A stretch of DNA of 64,000 nt from Acidimicrobiales bacterium (lineage in GTDB: Bacteria; Actinomycetota; Acidimicrobiia; Acidimicrobiales; UBA8592). The notes beneath the pieces are model-generated. The model was given only the letters and a program-made list of their open reading frames with translations. It was not told the origin of the DNA and ran no database searches. A program made the position numbers and the translations under genes. The stretch lies in NCBI GenBank assembly GCA_013912105.1, contig JACERY010000005.1, forward strand, positions 19,397-83,396, given 5' to 3'. Positions 45,919-55,668 of the stretch are shown in pieces. The stretch's first letter is position 1. Every line of letters starts with the position of its first letter.

Positions 45919-46521
45919 TTAAGGTAGATCAAGTCGTTTATTAATAGCGTCATCTACAAGCGACGCTACTTCTTGCGGGTTTCCTGTCCCGTCAATTACA
46001 GCCCATTTCTTATTTTCAACTGCAGCCAGATCAAGGTAACCGTTTCTAACTTTTTGATGGAAAGAGATATCTTCTTGTTCAAATCGATCTGGGTTTTGGC
46101 CGCGGCGCTTAATAGACTCCTCTACCGGTATATCGATAAGAAGAGTGAGGTCAGGTCTTAGCGATTCTGTAGCAAATAGCGAAAGAGAAAGTACGTCGTC
46201 TACTGCCAAACCGCTTGCATATCCCTGATATGTGAGCGAGGAGGCTATAAACCTATCAGTTACTACATGACGTCCTTCCCTAAGGGCGGGGCTAATTACA
46301 TCTGCTACGAGTTGAGCTCTTGATGCCGCCATAAGCAGAGCTTCAGCTCGCAAAGCAACTTTTTCGTTTGGGTCGAGCAAAATTGCTCGTAGAGATTCAC
46401 CCATCGTTGTTCCCCCGGGTTCTCTGGTAAAAACAGCGTTTAAATTGTCTGCAACTCGTCGAGCTTGGGTTGTTTTACCACTTGCATCTCCTCCTTCAAA
46501 AGCGATGAATTGTGCTTTCAT
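45919..46521 (-). CDS. tmk: Thymidylate kinase
   Basis: Tmk phosphorylates dTMP. Walker A is FEGGDASGKTTQARRV near residues 8-23, followed by the DR(Y/F) motif VTDRFIASSLTYQGYASG and the LID region ESIKRRGQNPDRFEQEDISFH. The 200-residue length is standard. It overlaps the MFS gene by four bases upstream and precedes holB, so MFS-tmk-holB form one transcription unit. Confidence 0.95.
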   Translation of the reverse strand: MKAQFIAFEGGDASGKTTQARRVADNLNAVFTREPGGTTMGESLRAILLDPNEKVALRAEALLMAASRAQLVADVISPALREGRHVVTDRFIASSLTYQGYASGLAVDDVLSLSLFATESLRPDLTLLIDIPVEESIKRRGQNPDRFEQEDISFHQKVRNGYLDLAAVENKKWAVIDGTGNPQEVASLVDDAINKRLDLP

Positions 46522-47966
46522 GAAATTGGATTCTCCTTTTTGTTTTCATCAGTATTCTGGCTAATGAGATTACGGACAGATTTAAAGGCTAAAAAGCCTG
46601 CACAGACGATAATAAGCGATGCAAGCCACAGCGTCACACGCACGCCGGGAACAAATATTTCCCAACCAAATATACTTATTCTCTTTTCAAAGAATTCTTC
46701 GGAAAGGCCATTGAAAGTTGCTGCTACAAAAGGTCCTACAGACATTGCGATAATTAATGACAATCTAACAATCGTGTAGACTGCCGAAAATATTCTTCCT
46801 CGTAAATCTTCTGAAACGCTGATTTGAAGGAGTGTAAATCCGAGCACATATATAGCTCCTGCAAACAATCCTAGAAAACCTATAAGTGTCGCTGCAGGCC
46901 ATAAACCTGACATTGATGTAGCTATGAATAGTGAGATTCCGGCGCCAAATACTGAAACAACAAATAGTCTTACTTGACTTATACGCTGCCGAGATAGGGC
47001 GACAGTAGCGACTCCAACGGCTACTCCAATTCCTAAAGCGGTTTGCAAGACTGACATTCCATCTGCTGGGTTTTCTCCTAAGACATCTTTGGCAAAGATA
47101 GGTCCTAGCGGAATAAGCATTCCCCCTCCTATTAATCCAGCACCTAATGCTGCGCATACTGCTTTAACTATCGGATTGACAAAAATAAACTCCCAGCCTT
47201 CTCGAAGCTCATCAATCGTGGAGCGTAAATTAAGTTTTGGTTTCTGTTTAGGATTAGTTTCCTTAGCTGTCCTATTTGGAATAGCTATGAAATAAATCAT
47301 TAACGCTGAAAAGAGAAAAGTTAACGAGTCTGTGAAAAATCCTAGGCCAATTTGGTCAGCATTAAGGGAAGCAGCGCCGGGCCATGATTCTATTTTCTCT
47401 GCAAAACGGCCTAGGAAAATAAAAATGCCCGCTGCTATTGGAACTGTTCCATAGGTTGCAGCCATTTGTAATGAATTGACTGTAGTTAGACTTTCTTCTG
47501 GAACAATGCTTGGGACAACAGAGTCTTTTGCTGGAATCCATAAAAGTGTAAAGATTTCTAATGCAAAGGAAGCTACTACTAGATGCCAAACAGTTGTGGC
47601 AAAAGGCAGAAGTATGAGGATAAATACTCTACCTAAATCACATAGAATCATTACGTTTTTTCTATTCCACCGGTCAACTAAAACCCCTGCAAGTGGTGCT
47701 AGAAAAAGCCCAGGTATTATGCGAGCAGAGAAAACAAAACCGACAGCGGTTTCAGGTGTTCCTCCTCCTAACTCTGTGGCAGCAGCAGCGATAGCAAGGA
47801 AGCCTAGCCAGTCGCCTAAAGAACCAACTAGTTGAACAAGCCAGAGTCTGAAGTACTGGTAGCTTCCGAAAACCTTTTCTACCCATTGTGCCGCTGCAAC
47901 TCGTTGATAATCTGCTACCTGATCACCATGTCTTTGCTGCTCTGAGGGCTTATTTTCCACGACCAC
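46518..47966 (-). CDS. MFS transporter (MFS_3 family)
   Basis: A 482-residue major facilitator with about 12 helices. The MFS loop LVDRWNRKNVMILCDLGRV is near residues 100-118. The pattern resembles drug/siderophore exporters of the MFS_3 group; the substrate is not readable. The N-terminus has an unusually polar stretch (NKPSEQQRHGDQVADYQRV). It stands between topA and tmk on the same strand, an order found in several actinobacteria, and overlaps tmk by four bases. Confidence 0.85.
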   Translation of the reverse strand: MVVENKPSEQQRHGDQVADYQRVAAAQWVEKVFGSYQYFRLWLVQLVGSLGDWLGFLAIAAAATELGGGTPETAVGFVFSARIIPGLFLAPLAGVLVDRWNRKNVMILCDLGRVFILILLPFATTVWHLVVASFALEIFTLLWIPAKDSVVPSIVPEESLTTVNSLQMAATYGTVPIAAGIFIFLGRFAEKIESWPGAASLNADQIGLGFFTDSLTFLFSALMIYFIAIPNRTAKETNPKQKPKLNLRSTIDELREGWEFIFVNPIVKAVCAALGAGLIGGGMLIPLGPIFAKDVLGENPADGMSVLQTALGIGVAVGVATVALSRQRISQVRLFVVSVFGAGISLFIATSMSGLWPAATLIGFLGLFAGAIYVLGFTLLQISVSEDLRGRIFSAVYTIVRLSLIIAMSVGPFVAATFNGLSEEFFEKRISIFGWEIFVPGVRVTLWLASLIIVCAGFLAFKSVRNLISQNTDENKKENPIS

Positions 47967-48017
47967 AGGCTACAGTCTGCTTTTGCTTTGATCATGTTAG
48001 AGAGCAAAAGTACATAA

Positions 48018-51000
48018 TTAATTCATATTTTGTTGGGTTCGGCGTTCTGCTAAAAGTTCCTTTGCCCTGTTACCTGTCATTTGCTCTATGGAGTCTCCTA
48101 ATTGGAGACTTGCGTTTGTGTCTCCATCTGTTACGTATGGACCAAACTTTCCTGTTTTAATTTCGATTGGCTTTCCTGAAACGTTATCAACGGCGACTTT
48201 TCCGTCGGAGTCTTTAAGGATGATCTTCTTTGTTTGTCGTTTAGCGAATTTTTTGGGAGTTGCCAAATGGTTCAAGCATTCTTGAATTCCTACCGTAAAT
48301 ATTTCATCTTCCGTAATGCTTCGTGTTTGAATACTTTCGTCGTCGCACTCAGCTTTAATATATGGCCCAAATGGACCATTATGGATTGTAATTAACCCAT
48401 CTTTTTTTAATTTAAATAACTTTTCACCTTTTTTAGGTTCTGGATTAAGAGTGACTGTAATGCTTTCTTCAATAGGGATAGTTCGCGGAAGACTTAGAAG
48501 ATTAATTGCATCTTTAATTGAGATGGCATCAGCGTCCATCTTCTCGAGAAGAGAGGCAGTTTTCGGTTTAGGGGCGTTTTTTAGTTCTGCTCTCTCTTCT
48601 AACACATCAATAACCTCTTTAGCTGAGTTAAATTCGTTCATGTTTGCTAGGAGATGTTCTAAAACTTTAATTTTTTCTTCAGCTTTTTCCATTCTGGAGA
48701 CTTCTTTCCAGTATCCGCTGTTAATCAATAACTCTCGTAACCGAAAACCGGTCGGTTCATCAATGTTTTCGGTTTCCCATTTCTTAATGCTTCTTAATAA
48801 TTTTTTGATAGCTTTCTTAGGGCCATCAGGCAAAAAGGTTTGTTGAGCTAGTGCTTCTTGGAAAGATATCTTTTCCGTAGTTGCAATTACTTGTAGTTTT
48901 TCAATTGATTTTTTTCCCACTCCACGTTTCGGTTCGTTTAATATTGTTTTGATTGCAATATCTGCTTTCGTATCCTCTGCTGCTATGAGATGCGCGCATG
49001 CAACTTTTATTATTTTCAAATGGTGGGGTTGTTTCATCAACCGTCCCTCTTTAGATGTTTGTCTTGGCCACTTTGGAAAATCACCCAGTGAAACATACGG
49101 CCCGAAAGATCCGTTTCTTAAAAAAACTGGGATTCCTTTCTCAGGCACAAAACCGAGAACAGTATCCATCTGAGTTATCTCCTGATTAAATAAATCAAAC
49201 GCTTTCTTATCTTCAACCCACCCTAAAATTATGTCTGGTTCAGCAGCGAGTCTTAAAAATTCTTTAGCTTTATTGATAGTTAATTGGTCAGGAGGGACTA
49301 TTTCTGGAATTGAAGCTGTTTCTCCATCCATTCCGTATTGCACATAAGGTTTTTGGTTTGCGAAGCGCGCATAAATCTGTTGACTGTTTTCCTGATCTAA
49401 ACCAACAACATGAGCACATTCTTGACGTATTCGCGGGAGATCAACTTTTACTTGACCATGAATATCATCAATTTTTGTTTCCCATTCTCCATCTAAGTAA
49501 TACCAGTCGTTAAGAAAGCGATATTGGTTTGTTGTTCCATTTGCAATAGCATCAAGTTTTTGATTTAGATCAGCCGTGTACTGGTATTGAACTTCGTTTT
49601 CAAATTCGTTCTCTAGGAAGTTTGTTGCGACAAAGGCTTTTATAGTTGGTATTAATGAGCGGCCATCTTTATAGATATAGTTTCGAGATTGTATTTTCCC
49701 TATAGTTGCGGCGAATGTGGAAGGTCTTCCTATCCCTGTCTCTTCCATCCATTTAACTAACGAAGCTTCCGTAAATCTTGCAGGAGCTTTAGTTGCATGA
49801 TTATTAATCTCTATTTGGTTGATATTTACCTGATCGCCTTCTGAAAGATTCGGAAGGATTGCTTGTAGGTCTGGTTCCTGCTCTTCTAAAGCGTCAGATA
49901 CATCTTCATAGATTTGGCGAAAACCTGAATGAGTTATAGTTCTTCCGCTTGCGCTAAATGTTACAGTTTGATTTTGTTCTTCATTTGTTTCTCCAGTGAG
50001 AATCACGCGAACGGTTTCGCCTACTTGATCCGTCATTTGAGAGGCGATTGTTCTCTTCCAGATAAGTTCGTAAACAGCTATTTGGTCCTTATTTAAATCA
50101 CTTTTAAGGTCTTCAGGTTTTCGAAATGTTTCTCCTGCAGGTCGTATAGCTTCGTGAGCTTCTTGAGCGCTATCGCTTTTAGTGGTGTAAATTCTTGATT
50201 GATCAGGAAGATAGTCAAGACCACAGGTTTCTTCAATCGCTGAACGAGATGCAGCAATAGCCTGATCTGATAGACCGGGACTATCTGTTCTGTGGTAGGT
50301 GATATATCCATTTTGATAGAGGCTTTGAGCTATCGCCATGGCAGCTCCTGAGGACCCTCCGAGTTTATTGATGACCTCCTGCTGGAACGTGGAGGTGGTA
50401 AATGGTGGTTTGGGTTGTCTTCTGTAAGGGGAAGTTTCTATTGATTCAACAGATAGCGTTTTATCTTTTAATGATTTACTTAAATCACTAGCATGGTCTT
50501 CTGTGAAGACCATGACGTTATTGCTTTTTTTAAGCTCGCCATTTTCAGTGAAATCGTTTTTTCCTGAAGCAATTCTCTGGCCATTGATAGTAAGCAGTTT
50601 TGCAGCAAAAGATTCTTGCTTTTGAGAATTAAGCTCTGCTGTCATCGTGCAATAGTTAGCGCTTACAAAACGAATTCGGTCTTTTTCCCTCTCAACGATT
50701 TTTCTTAATGTTGGGCTTTGGACTCTCCCACCGGTTGAACCTCCTCCAATAACTTGCCGCATTAAGCCAGATAAATCATAGCCAATAATGCGATCTAAAA
50801 TTCTTCTTGTTTCTTGAGCTGCGACCTGATCCATATCAATTCCTCTTGTATTCTCTAAAGCTTCAAGAATTGCGTTTTGAGTAATCTCGTGAAAAACCAT
50901 TCGAAAGACAGGAACATTTGGCTTTAGCACTTCTACAAGATGCCAAGCGATCGCTTCACCCTCTCGGTCTTCATCGGTTGCGAGATACAGAACATCTGCC

Positions 51001-51296
51001 TTCTTAAGAGCTTTCCGAAGTTGAGCGATTGTCTTCAAACTATTAGGACTCTGCACGTACCAAGGCTCCCAAGGATCTTCTAAAGAATCGCTCTTTGATA
51101 AAATTCCAAATTTCTTTAGTGTCGAATTATTGGCATGTGTTGTGTCAAGATAACGACTGTCTTCTTTTACGTCTTTCGGTTGTATGAGATCAGCAATATG
51201 CCCAACAGAAGCTTCAACTACATAATCGTCTCCAAGAAAACGTTCAATTGTTTTCGCCTTTGCTGGGGATTCGACTATGACAAGTGCATTCGGCAC
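48018..51296 (-). CDS. topA: DNA topoisomerase I with embedded PcrA/UvrD 2B-like segment
   Basis: A type IA topoisomerase that relaxes negative supercoils. The TOPRIM starts VIVESPAKAKTIERFLGDDY with the acidic LATDEDREGEA at about residues 108-118. The active tyrosine is in GYITYHRTDSPGLS, near residue 330. The 1092-residue length is above that of typical bacterial enzymes. At about residues 755-902 there is a segment not typical of TopA: NEPKRGVGKKSIEKL, then a helix with LPDGPKKAIKKLL, then LRELLINSGYWKEV, which read like domain 2B of PcrA/UvrD helicases. C-terminal TopA repeats (FGPYV) lie before and after it. The MFS-tmk-holB group is downstream. Confidence 0.93.
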   Translation of the reverse strand: MPNALVIVESPAKAKTIERFLGDDYVVEASVGHIADLIQPKDVKEDSRYLDTTHANNSTLKKFGILSKSDSLEDPWEPWYVQSPNSLKTIAQLRKALKKADVLYLATDEDREGEAIAWHLVEVLKPNVPVFRMVFHEITQNAILEALENTRGIDMDQVAAQETRRILDRIIGYDLSGLMRQVIGGGSTGGRVQSPTLRKIVEREKDRIRFVSANYCTMTAELNSQKQESFAAKLLTINGQRIASGKNDFTENGELKKSNNVMVFTEDHASDLSKSLKDKTLSVESIETSPYRRQPKPPFTTSTFQQEVINKLGGSSGAAMAIAQSLYQNGYITYHRTDSPGLSDQAIAASRSAIEETCGLDYLPDQSRIYTTKSDSAQEAHEAIRPAGETFRKPEDLKSDLNKDQIAVYELIWKRTIASQMTDQVGETVRVILTGETNEEQNQTVTFSASGRTITHSGFRQIYEDVSDALEEQEPDLQAILPNLSEGDQVNINQIEINNHATKAPARFTEASLVKWMEETGIGRPSTFAATIGKIQSRNYIYKDGRSLIPTIKAFVATNFLENEFENEVQYQYTADLNQKLDAIANGTTNQYRFLNDWYYLDGEWETKIDDIHGQVKVDLPRIRQECAHVVGLDQENSQQIYARFANQKPYVQYGMDGETASIPEIVPPDQLTINKAKEFLRLAAEPDIILGWVEDKKAFDLFNQEITQMDTVLGFVPEKGIPVFLRNGSFGPYVSLGDFPKWPRQTSKEGRLMKQPHHLKIIKVACAHLIAAEDTKADIAIKTILNEPKRGVGKKSIEKLQVIATTEKISFQEALAQQTFLPDGPKKAIKKLLRSIKKWETENIDEPTGFRLRELLINSGYWKEVSRMEKAEEKIKVLEHLLANMNEFNSAKEVIDVLEERAELKNAPKPKTASLLEKMDADAISIKDAINLLSLPRTIPIEESITVTLNPEPKKGEKLFKLKKDGLITIHNGPFGPYIKAECDDESIQTRSITEDEIFTVGIQECLNHLATPKKFAKRQTKKIILKDSDGKVAVDNVSGKPIEIKTGKFGPYVTDGDTNASLQLGDSIEQMTGNRAKELLAERRTQQNMN

Positions 51297-51456
51297 GTTT
51301 ATTCCATTTCTTTAAGAGATTGCTTGCGACCGGAGAGGGTAACGCAAATTTTTGGTTTTTCAATGCATTTAATGAAATTGATTTAAAAGAGATACTTTTA
51401 GATTGGTAAAGTTTTTCTTAAATTTTTTGCTTTAACAAGAAATTTCTTTTGCGAAA

Positions 51457-52848
51457 TTAAGCTATCTGGTTTCTATCTTTAGTGTCTTCTTTTGTAGATT
51501 CCTTAGTTTTTGTTCCGAGATGAAGGAATATTAGGCCTATCACTCCAGCTAGCACAGAGGCAAAAAGTATCCCGATTTTTGATTCATCTATTATGCTCTG
51601 TTGATCAAAAGCTAGGTTTGTTATAAACAATGAAACTGTGAATCCAATCCCTGCGGTTGCTGCTAATCCGATTAAGGTCAGCGGTCTCATTCCATCGGGT
51701 GCTGTGGTAAATGGAAGTTTCATTCCTAACCATGTCATTGAGAAAATTCCAAAAATCTTTCCAACGATTAATCCGATTCCAACTCCCCAAGTAACGGGAC
51801 TTGATGCAGCATCACCCAATAATCCCCCTCCCATATCAACGCCTGCGTTTGCCAGCGCAAAAATTGGGATGATCATAAAGCTACTTATGGGATGTAACGT
51901 CATTTCTATTCGTTCTGCGACTGAGACCTGAGATTCATTTAATTCCATCGCAGTTATCTTCACATCTACGGGGTATATGTTCTTTCCCTTATCGCGAAGC
52001 CATTCAAGGGCAGCGATTCCTTCTTCTTGGCTTTGTTGAGGTTTTGCCGGTGTGGCAAGTCCTAAAGCAACTCCTGCAATGGTTGCATGTACTCCAGATT
52101 CAAACGTTGCTAACCATAATGCAGTCCCTAAGACAATATAAATTGGTATGTACCAGATGTGTAGTTTTTTTAGCCCAATAATGACACCCATTATTATTAG
52201 GGCAGTAATAGCCCAGGACAATGAAAGGTCTGATGAATAGAAAATTGCGATAACAAGAATTGCACCTATATCGTCCGCTATTGCGAGTGTAAGCAGGAAA
52301 ACTTTTAGTGGTCGATTTACCCTGTCCCCCATCAATGAAACTACTCCAACTGCAAATGCAATGTCTGTAGCCATTGGGATACCCCAACCTGATGCAGCAT
52401 CGCCGCTTGGGTTGAAAAAGAAGAACACTAATGCTGGGAAAACCATTCCACCTACTGCGGCAATAACAGGAAGCGTTGCTGCTTTACGGTCTTTCAGGTG
52501 TCCACTGACTAATTCTCTTTTAATTTCAAGACCGACGACGAAAAAGAAGATGGCCATTAATGCATCATTTACTAAAGTCTCTAATGTGAGATGATGCCCA
52601 TCGCCTCCCATGTGGTAGCTTCCAATGACTAATTCAAAATCTGTATGCCAGAGATCATAGTAGCTTTGAGACCAGGGTGAATTAGCCCATATCAAAGCTA
52701 TTGCAGCGGCTATAAGTAAGATAACCCCCCCTGCAGCTTCTACGTGAAGAAACCTTCTAATTGGTTTCCCAACACGGCGTGCTAAACGTCCATCTCCACC
52801 TAACCATGTCCATTTAGGTAAATCAGGAATTGGTGTTTCTCCAGCCAT
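51457..52848 (-). CDS. nhaA: Na+/H+ antiporter NhaA
   Basis: A 463-residue sodium/proton antiporter with about 12 membrane helices. The double-aspartate signature of the ion site is TLAIADDIGAILVIAIFY near residue 190; the family blocks AAAIALIWANSPWSQSYY and GLEIKRELVSGHL are also present. The N-terminus has 40 polar residues and the C-terminus a Lys/Thr-rich tail. It likely supports pH and sodium balance, which fits a saline or marine habitat. The gene stands alone. Confidence 0.93.
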   Translation of the reverse strand: MAGETPIPDLPKWTWLGGDGRLARRVGKPIRRFLHVEAAGGVILLIAAAIALIWANSPWSQSYYDLWHTDFELVIGSYHMGGDGHHLTLETLVNDALMAIFFFVVGLEIKRELVSGHLKDRKAATLPVIAAVGGMVFPALVFFFFNPSGDAASGWGIPMATDIAFAVGVVSLMGDRVNRPLKVFLLTLAIADDIGAILVIAIFYSSDLSLSWAITALIIMGVIIGLKKLHIWYIPIYIVLGTALWLATFESGVHATIAGVALGLATPAKPQQSQEEGIAALEWLRDKGKNIYPVDVKITAMELNESQVSVAERIEMTLHPISSFMIIPIFALANAGVDMGGGLLGDAASSPVTWGVGIGLIVGKIFGIFSMTWLGMKLPFTTAPDGMRPLTLIGLAATAGIGFTVSLFITNLAFDQQSIIDESKIGILFASVLAGVIGLIFLHLGTKTKESTKEDTKDRNQIA

Positions 52849-52934
52849 TTCTTTTCAAGTCCTCATAAATTAGTCAAAGTCAATGGTAAAGGCATCAGTA
52901 CGATTTGTTGTGACTTTTTTCTGGAATAACTTTG

Positions 52935-53447
52935 TCACTCAAAGTATCTAATTTCTCCTTCAGCAGCTTCCACCACTGATTGTACTGCTTCGTGCAATAG
53001 AGCATGTTGCCGTTGAAATTTTTCAATATCAGTATCAATTTTATTATTTTCGCTTGATTTCGTTTCCTCTAGAACTGGGTCTTCTAAGTTTGCTAACGCT
53101 TGATCCCAGTCAGTTCGGTCAGCTTTTCTTTCTAAATACATGCTTGGTGCTTGGAGCAAAGCTCGATCTAAGTCATTAATAATTGCTATAACAATATCTG
53201 TTGTTGTGAGAACTCCAGGTGTAGATATCAACCGTAGTGCTTGGAGTTTTCGCATTGCCATCGCCGCTATTATTTCTGGTTTTCCTAATTCAACGACTGC
53301 TGAATCTATTTCTTTCAGATCTAATGTGATTGTTGATTCAATCTCAAACCATTCTCTTAGAGTGTTAAATAAGATTTCTGTAACGTCATGTAAAGCCAGA
53401 AGAGAGTCTGGTTTAGATATTGGATTAAAATCTTCGTTATCCTCCAC
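52935..53447 (-). CDS. Unrecognised helical protein
   Basis: A 170-residue, mostly helical acidic protein with no hydrophobic segment or signal peptide. Patterns such as SLLALHDVTEILFNTLREWF and ALLHEAVQSVVEAAEGEIRYFE suggest long amphipathic helices. I do not recognise a family. It lies downstream of the RsbW-like/STAS pair on the same strand, 67 bases away, so a link to stress-type signalling is possible but unproven. Confidence 0.6.
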   Translation of the reverse strand: MEDNEDFNPISKPDSLLALHDVTEILFNTLREWFEIESTITLDLKEIDSAVVELGKPEIIAAMAMRKLQALRLISTPGVLTTTDIVIAIINDLDRALLQAPSMYLERKADRTDWDQALANLEDPVLEETKSSENNKIDTDIEKFQRQHALLHEAVQSVVEAAEGEIRYFE

Positions 53448-53514
53448 TTACTCATATTACTAATTTGTTCATCATCCAGCTATCGGGAAATAAAAGAAAT
53501 ATAACAAACTTCTT

Positions 53515-53946
53515 TTATGACGATGGAGGAATGTACACGACAAGCTGAACTGTAGTTCCTTCATCAGCAGAATCTATTTGGATTTCATCTGCGAGCACTC
53601 TCATTAATGGAATACCAAATCCTCCTTCGTATTGCAACCGATCAGCTTCGTTTAAGGGGCTTATTTCTTTAAATTTTTCAGGATTAAAACCTGGCCCGCG
53701 ATCTTGAACTTCAACTTCTATCCGGTCGTCACCAAGTCCACACCTTATCGTAATTCTTTCATCTGATCCTAGATTTGCATGAGCGCGAATAGCATTGGTA
53801 GTTGCTTCTGAAACTGCTAATCGAAGATCTTCAATTCGTTGGTCTTCTACTAATGGGTCAAGCCCTGCTGCAGATACTACTACCGCACGCACTAACGAAA
53901 GATACTCTGCTTTAGCTGGAATTTCTAAAGTGATTCCTTTAGGCAT
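53515..53946 (-). CDS. RsbW-like anti-sigma factor kinase
   Basis: A 143-residue GHKL-type serine/threonine kinase of the RsbW/SpoIIAB group, which phosphorylates STAS antagonists and binds sigma factors. The ATP-site N-box is RLAVSEATTNAIRAH (about residues 47-61) and the G1/G2 boxes are VQDRGPGFNPE and YEGGFGIPLMRVL. It starts right after its STAS partner stops; the two form a switch pair. The target sigma factor is not identified; the principal-type sigma at 56466 is nearby but unlinked. Confidence 0.87.
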   Translation of the reverse strand: MPKGITLEIPAKAEYLSLVRAVVVSAAGLDPLVEDQRIEDLRLAVSEATTNAIRAHANLGSDERITIRCGLGDDRIEVEVQDRGPGFNPEKFKEISPLNEADRLQYEGGFGIPLMRVLADEIQIDSADEGTTVQLVVYIPPSS

Positions 53947-54285
53947 TCAGAGTTCCTTTTTTTCCGATTTTTCTTCACCATTGCCTGAAAGAACGGCATC
54001 AAGGCCAGTTAACTTAAACATTTCTTTGAGAGGCTCGGTAAGTCCAATACACCTGAGGTCGCCTCCGTGGCTTCTAGTACGTTTAAGACCGCCTATTAGT
54101 ACTCCTAAACCCGTGGAATCAACAAAATCAACACCACTTAAATCTAAGATGAGATTGCTTTCTCCCTCTTGGACTCGCTGAACGATGGTTTGGCGAAGTT
54201 GAGGCCCGGTAGCCATATCTATTTCGCCACTTAATTCGAGAACAATCCATCCATCAACGTGTTTTTGTGTTATCCCAAGCATCAT
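53947..54285 (-). CDS. STAS-domain anti-sigma factor antagonist
   Basis: A 112-residue STAS protein of the RsbV/SpoIIAA type. The phosphorylatable serine sits in DLSGVDFVDSTGLGVLIGGL (motif DSTGLG), near residue 57. It is followed by an extended tail with Glu/Lys after residue 95. The stop abuts the start of the RsbW-like gene, giving a partner-switching pair. Confidence 0.9.
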   Translation of the reverse strand: MMLGITQKHVDGWIVLELSGEIDMATGPQLRQTIVQRVQEGESNLILDLSGVDFVDSTGLGVLIGGLKRTRSHGGDLRCIGLTEPLKEMFKLTGLDAVLSGNGEEKSEKKEL

Positions 54286-54500
54286 ACTTCTAGCCTAAAG
54301 GACCATCGCATATTTGTCATCGCGATGATTGTAGTAATTTTCTCTATTTAACTCCTTCTCACCAATTGATTCTTTGGATCAACACGAATTGACATAATCG
54401 TTGTGAGTTTAAATCGTGTCGTGAAACAATTTTTTAAAGGAGCCGTTCTTTATTCTGGCAGAATTTAGCATTTAACTGGGTGCTATATTTTCTATAGCGG

Positions 54501-55607
54501 CTAGCCATTTGCCATCATTGACCAAAGTAGGTCACGGTGAGGTATCACAGAATCAACATCCTCGGTCCATTCCGCTTCCCCGAATCGGACTGACCTGTCA
54601 TTGATTCTGCTCATAATAATAGCGTGGCGCATTCCAGCATAAATTTCGAACCAGCGAAGATCTTGAGGTTTTTCACCAGTAAGTTCTTCATATATTTTAG
54701 AAACTTTTTCTGAATTCATAAATTTGGGCATTCCCTTAAATTCGAGGACTTCAGCTATGTTCTGGAAAAAATTATGGAGAAAAGACATCCATCCCAGATC
54801 TACTTCCACAGGAGCTAACCCTGCCATTTCCCAATCGAGTACAGCCACGGGTTGAAAATTGTCCAAGCCGAACATAATGTTCCCTATTCGTGCATCGCCC
54901 CAACTCAGAACAGTTTCACTTTCAGTGGGCCAGTTACTTTGAAGCCACTCACTTGCGCTTTCAATGACCGGATGCCGACGTTGATCCCCGACGACCCACG
55001 AATAATAATCTAACTGGTTAGAGAAATGTCGTTTGAGATGTGTTTCTCCTGGCGTTTGGAACTCCAGAAAAGAAGTATCCAAAAGCGAAAGGTCTATCTG
55101 CGAAAGCTCAGCAATAATATTAACTGCTGATCGCTCCAAGTCGTGTTGCTCTTCGTCTGTTGCGTCTAAGAGCCATCCCCCAAAAACGTAAGGGGGAATA
55201 TCTGCGGGTACCCGTCCATTAATTCTTTCCATAATAAAAAAAGGGACACCTAGCACTTCTGCTGAATCTTCCACCCAAAGCGTTTTGGGCACAGGTACCT
55301 GAGTCTTATTTTCGACTAAGCGCATTGTTGCAACTTGCAATTTTAAATCATATGCAGGAAAAACTGGAATATCTTGCGACGTTGGTGCTAATCGCGCTAC
55401 TAGTTCTTGTTCTTGTTGGCCCTGTTCTGTTGCCCAGCTAGCTGAAAATAGAAGAGTTTCGCTAGACATTCCTGAACCAGATGGCCTGCCAAAATCACTA
55501 ATAGTTGCTCCAGCATCTGAAACTTTTTCTTGGAACCATGACGTGAGTCGAGTGCGGACCTGTTCTGAATCTAGAGAGGTTCTTTGGGGTTCTAATCCAT
55601 CTGTCAT
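54501..55607 (-). CDS. Aminoglycoside phosphotransferase-like (APH) family protein
   Basis: A 368-residue kinase-fold protein of the APH/ACAD10-like family, which includes phosphotransferases for small hydroxyl compounds as well as uncharacterised members. The catalytic loop is SWGDARIGNIMFG (with D in place of the usual HGD) and the metal-binding motif is AVLDWEMAGLAPVEVDLGW. A nucleotide-contact motif VPFFIMERINGRVP is also seen. Antibiotic resistance should not be inferred. The gene is divergent from the unknown gene that precedes selC. Confidence 0.82.
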   Translation of the reverse strand: MTDGLEPQRTSLDSEQVRTRLTSWFQEKVSDAGATISDFGRPSGSGMSSETLLFSASWATEQGQQEQELVARLAPTSQDIPVFPAYDLKLQVATMRLVENKTQVPVPKTLWVEDSAEVLGVPFFIMERINGRVPADIPPYVFGGWLLDATDEEQHDLERSAVNIIAELSQIDLSLLDTSFLEFQTPGETHLKRHFSNQLDYYSWVVGDQRRHPVIESASEWLQSNWPTESETVLSWGDARIGNIMFGLDNFQPVAVLDWEMAGLAPVEVDLGWMSFLHNFFQNIAEVLEFKGMPKFMNSEKVSKIYEELTGEKPQDLRWFEIYAGMRHAIIMSRINDRSVRFGEAEWTEDVDSVIPHRDLLWSMMANG

Positions 55608-55668
55608 CGTTACGACATTAGTATATGGAGCTTGGCTAGTCAGGCTGGAATCGCGTAGCGTTTCCTAT

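Noticed and set aside
47980..48010. 8-bp hairpin between topA and the MFS gene (CTTTTGCT/AGCAAAAG)
   Set aside because: It lacks a U-tract and lies in a short gap between likely co-transcribed genes, so I could not call it a terminator.
54391..54420. TTGACA with possible -10 in the 54286-54500 gap, pointing right
   Set aside because: It would drive transcription antisense to the phosphotransferase gene, and no coding frame or RNA follows; treated as chance.
54501..55607. Aminoglycoside resistance gene
   Set aside because: Only the APH kinase fold is shown, and the ACAD10-like group is common and mostly not linked to resistance.
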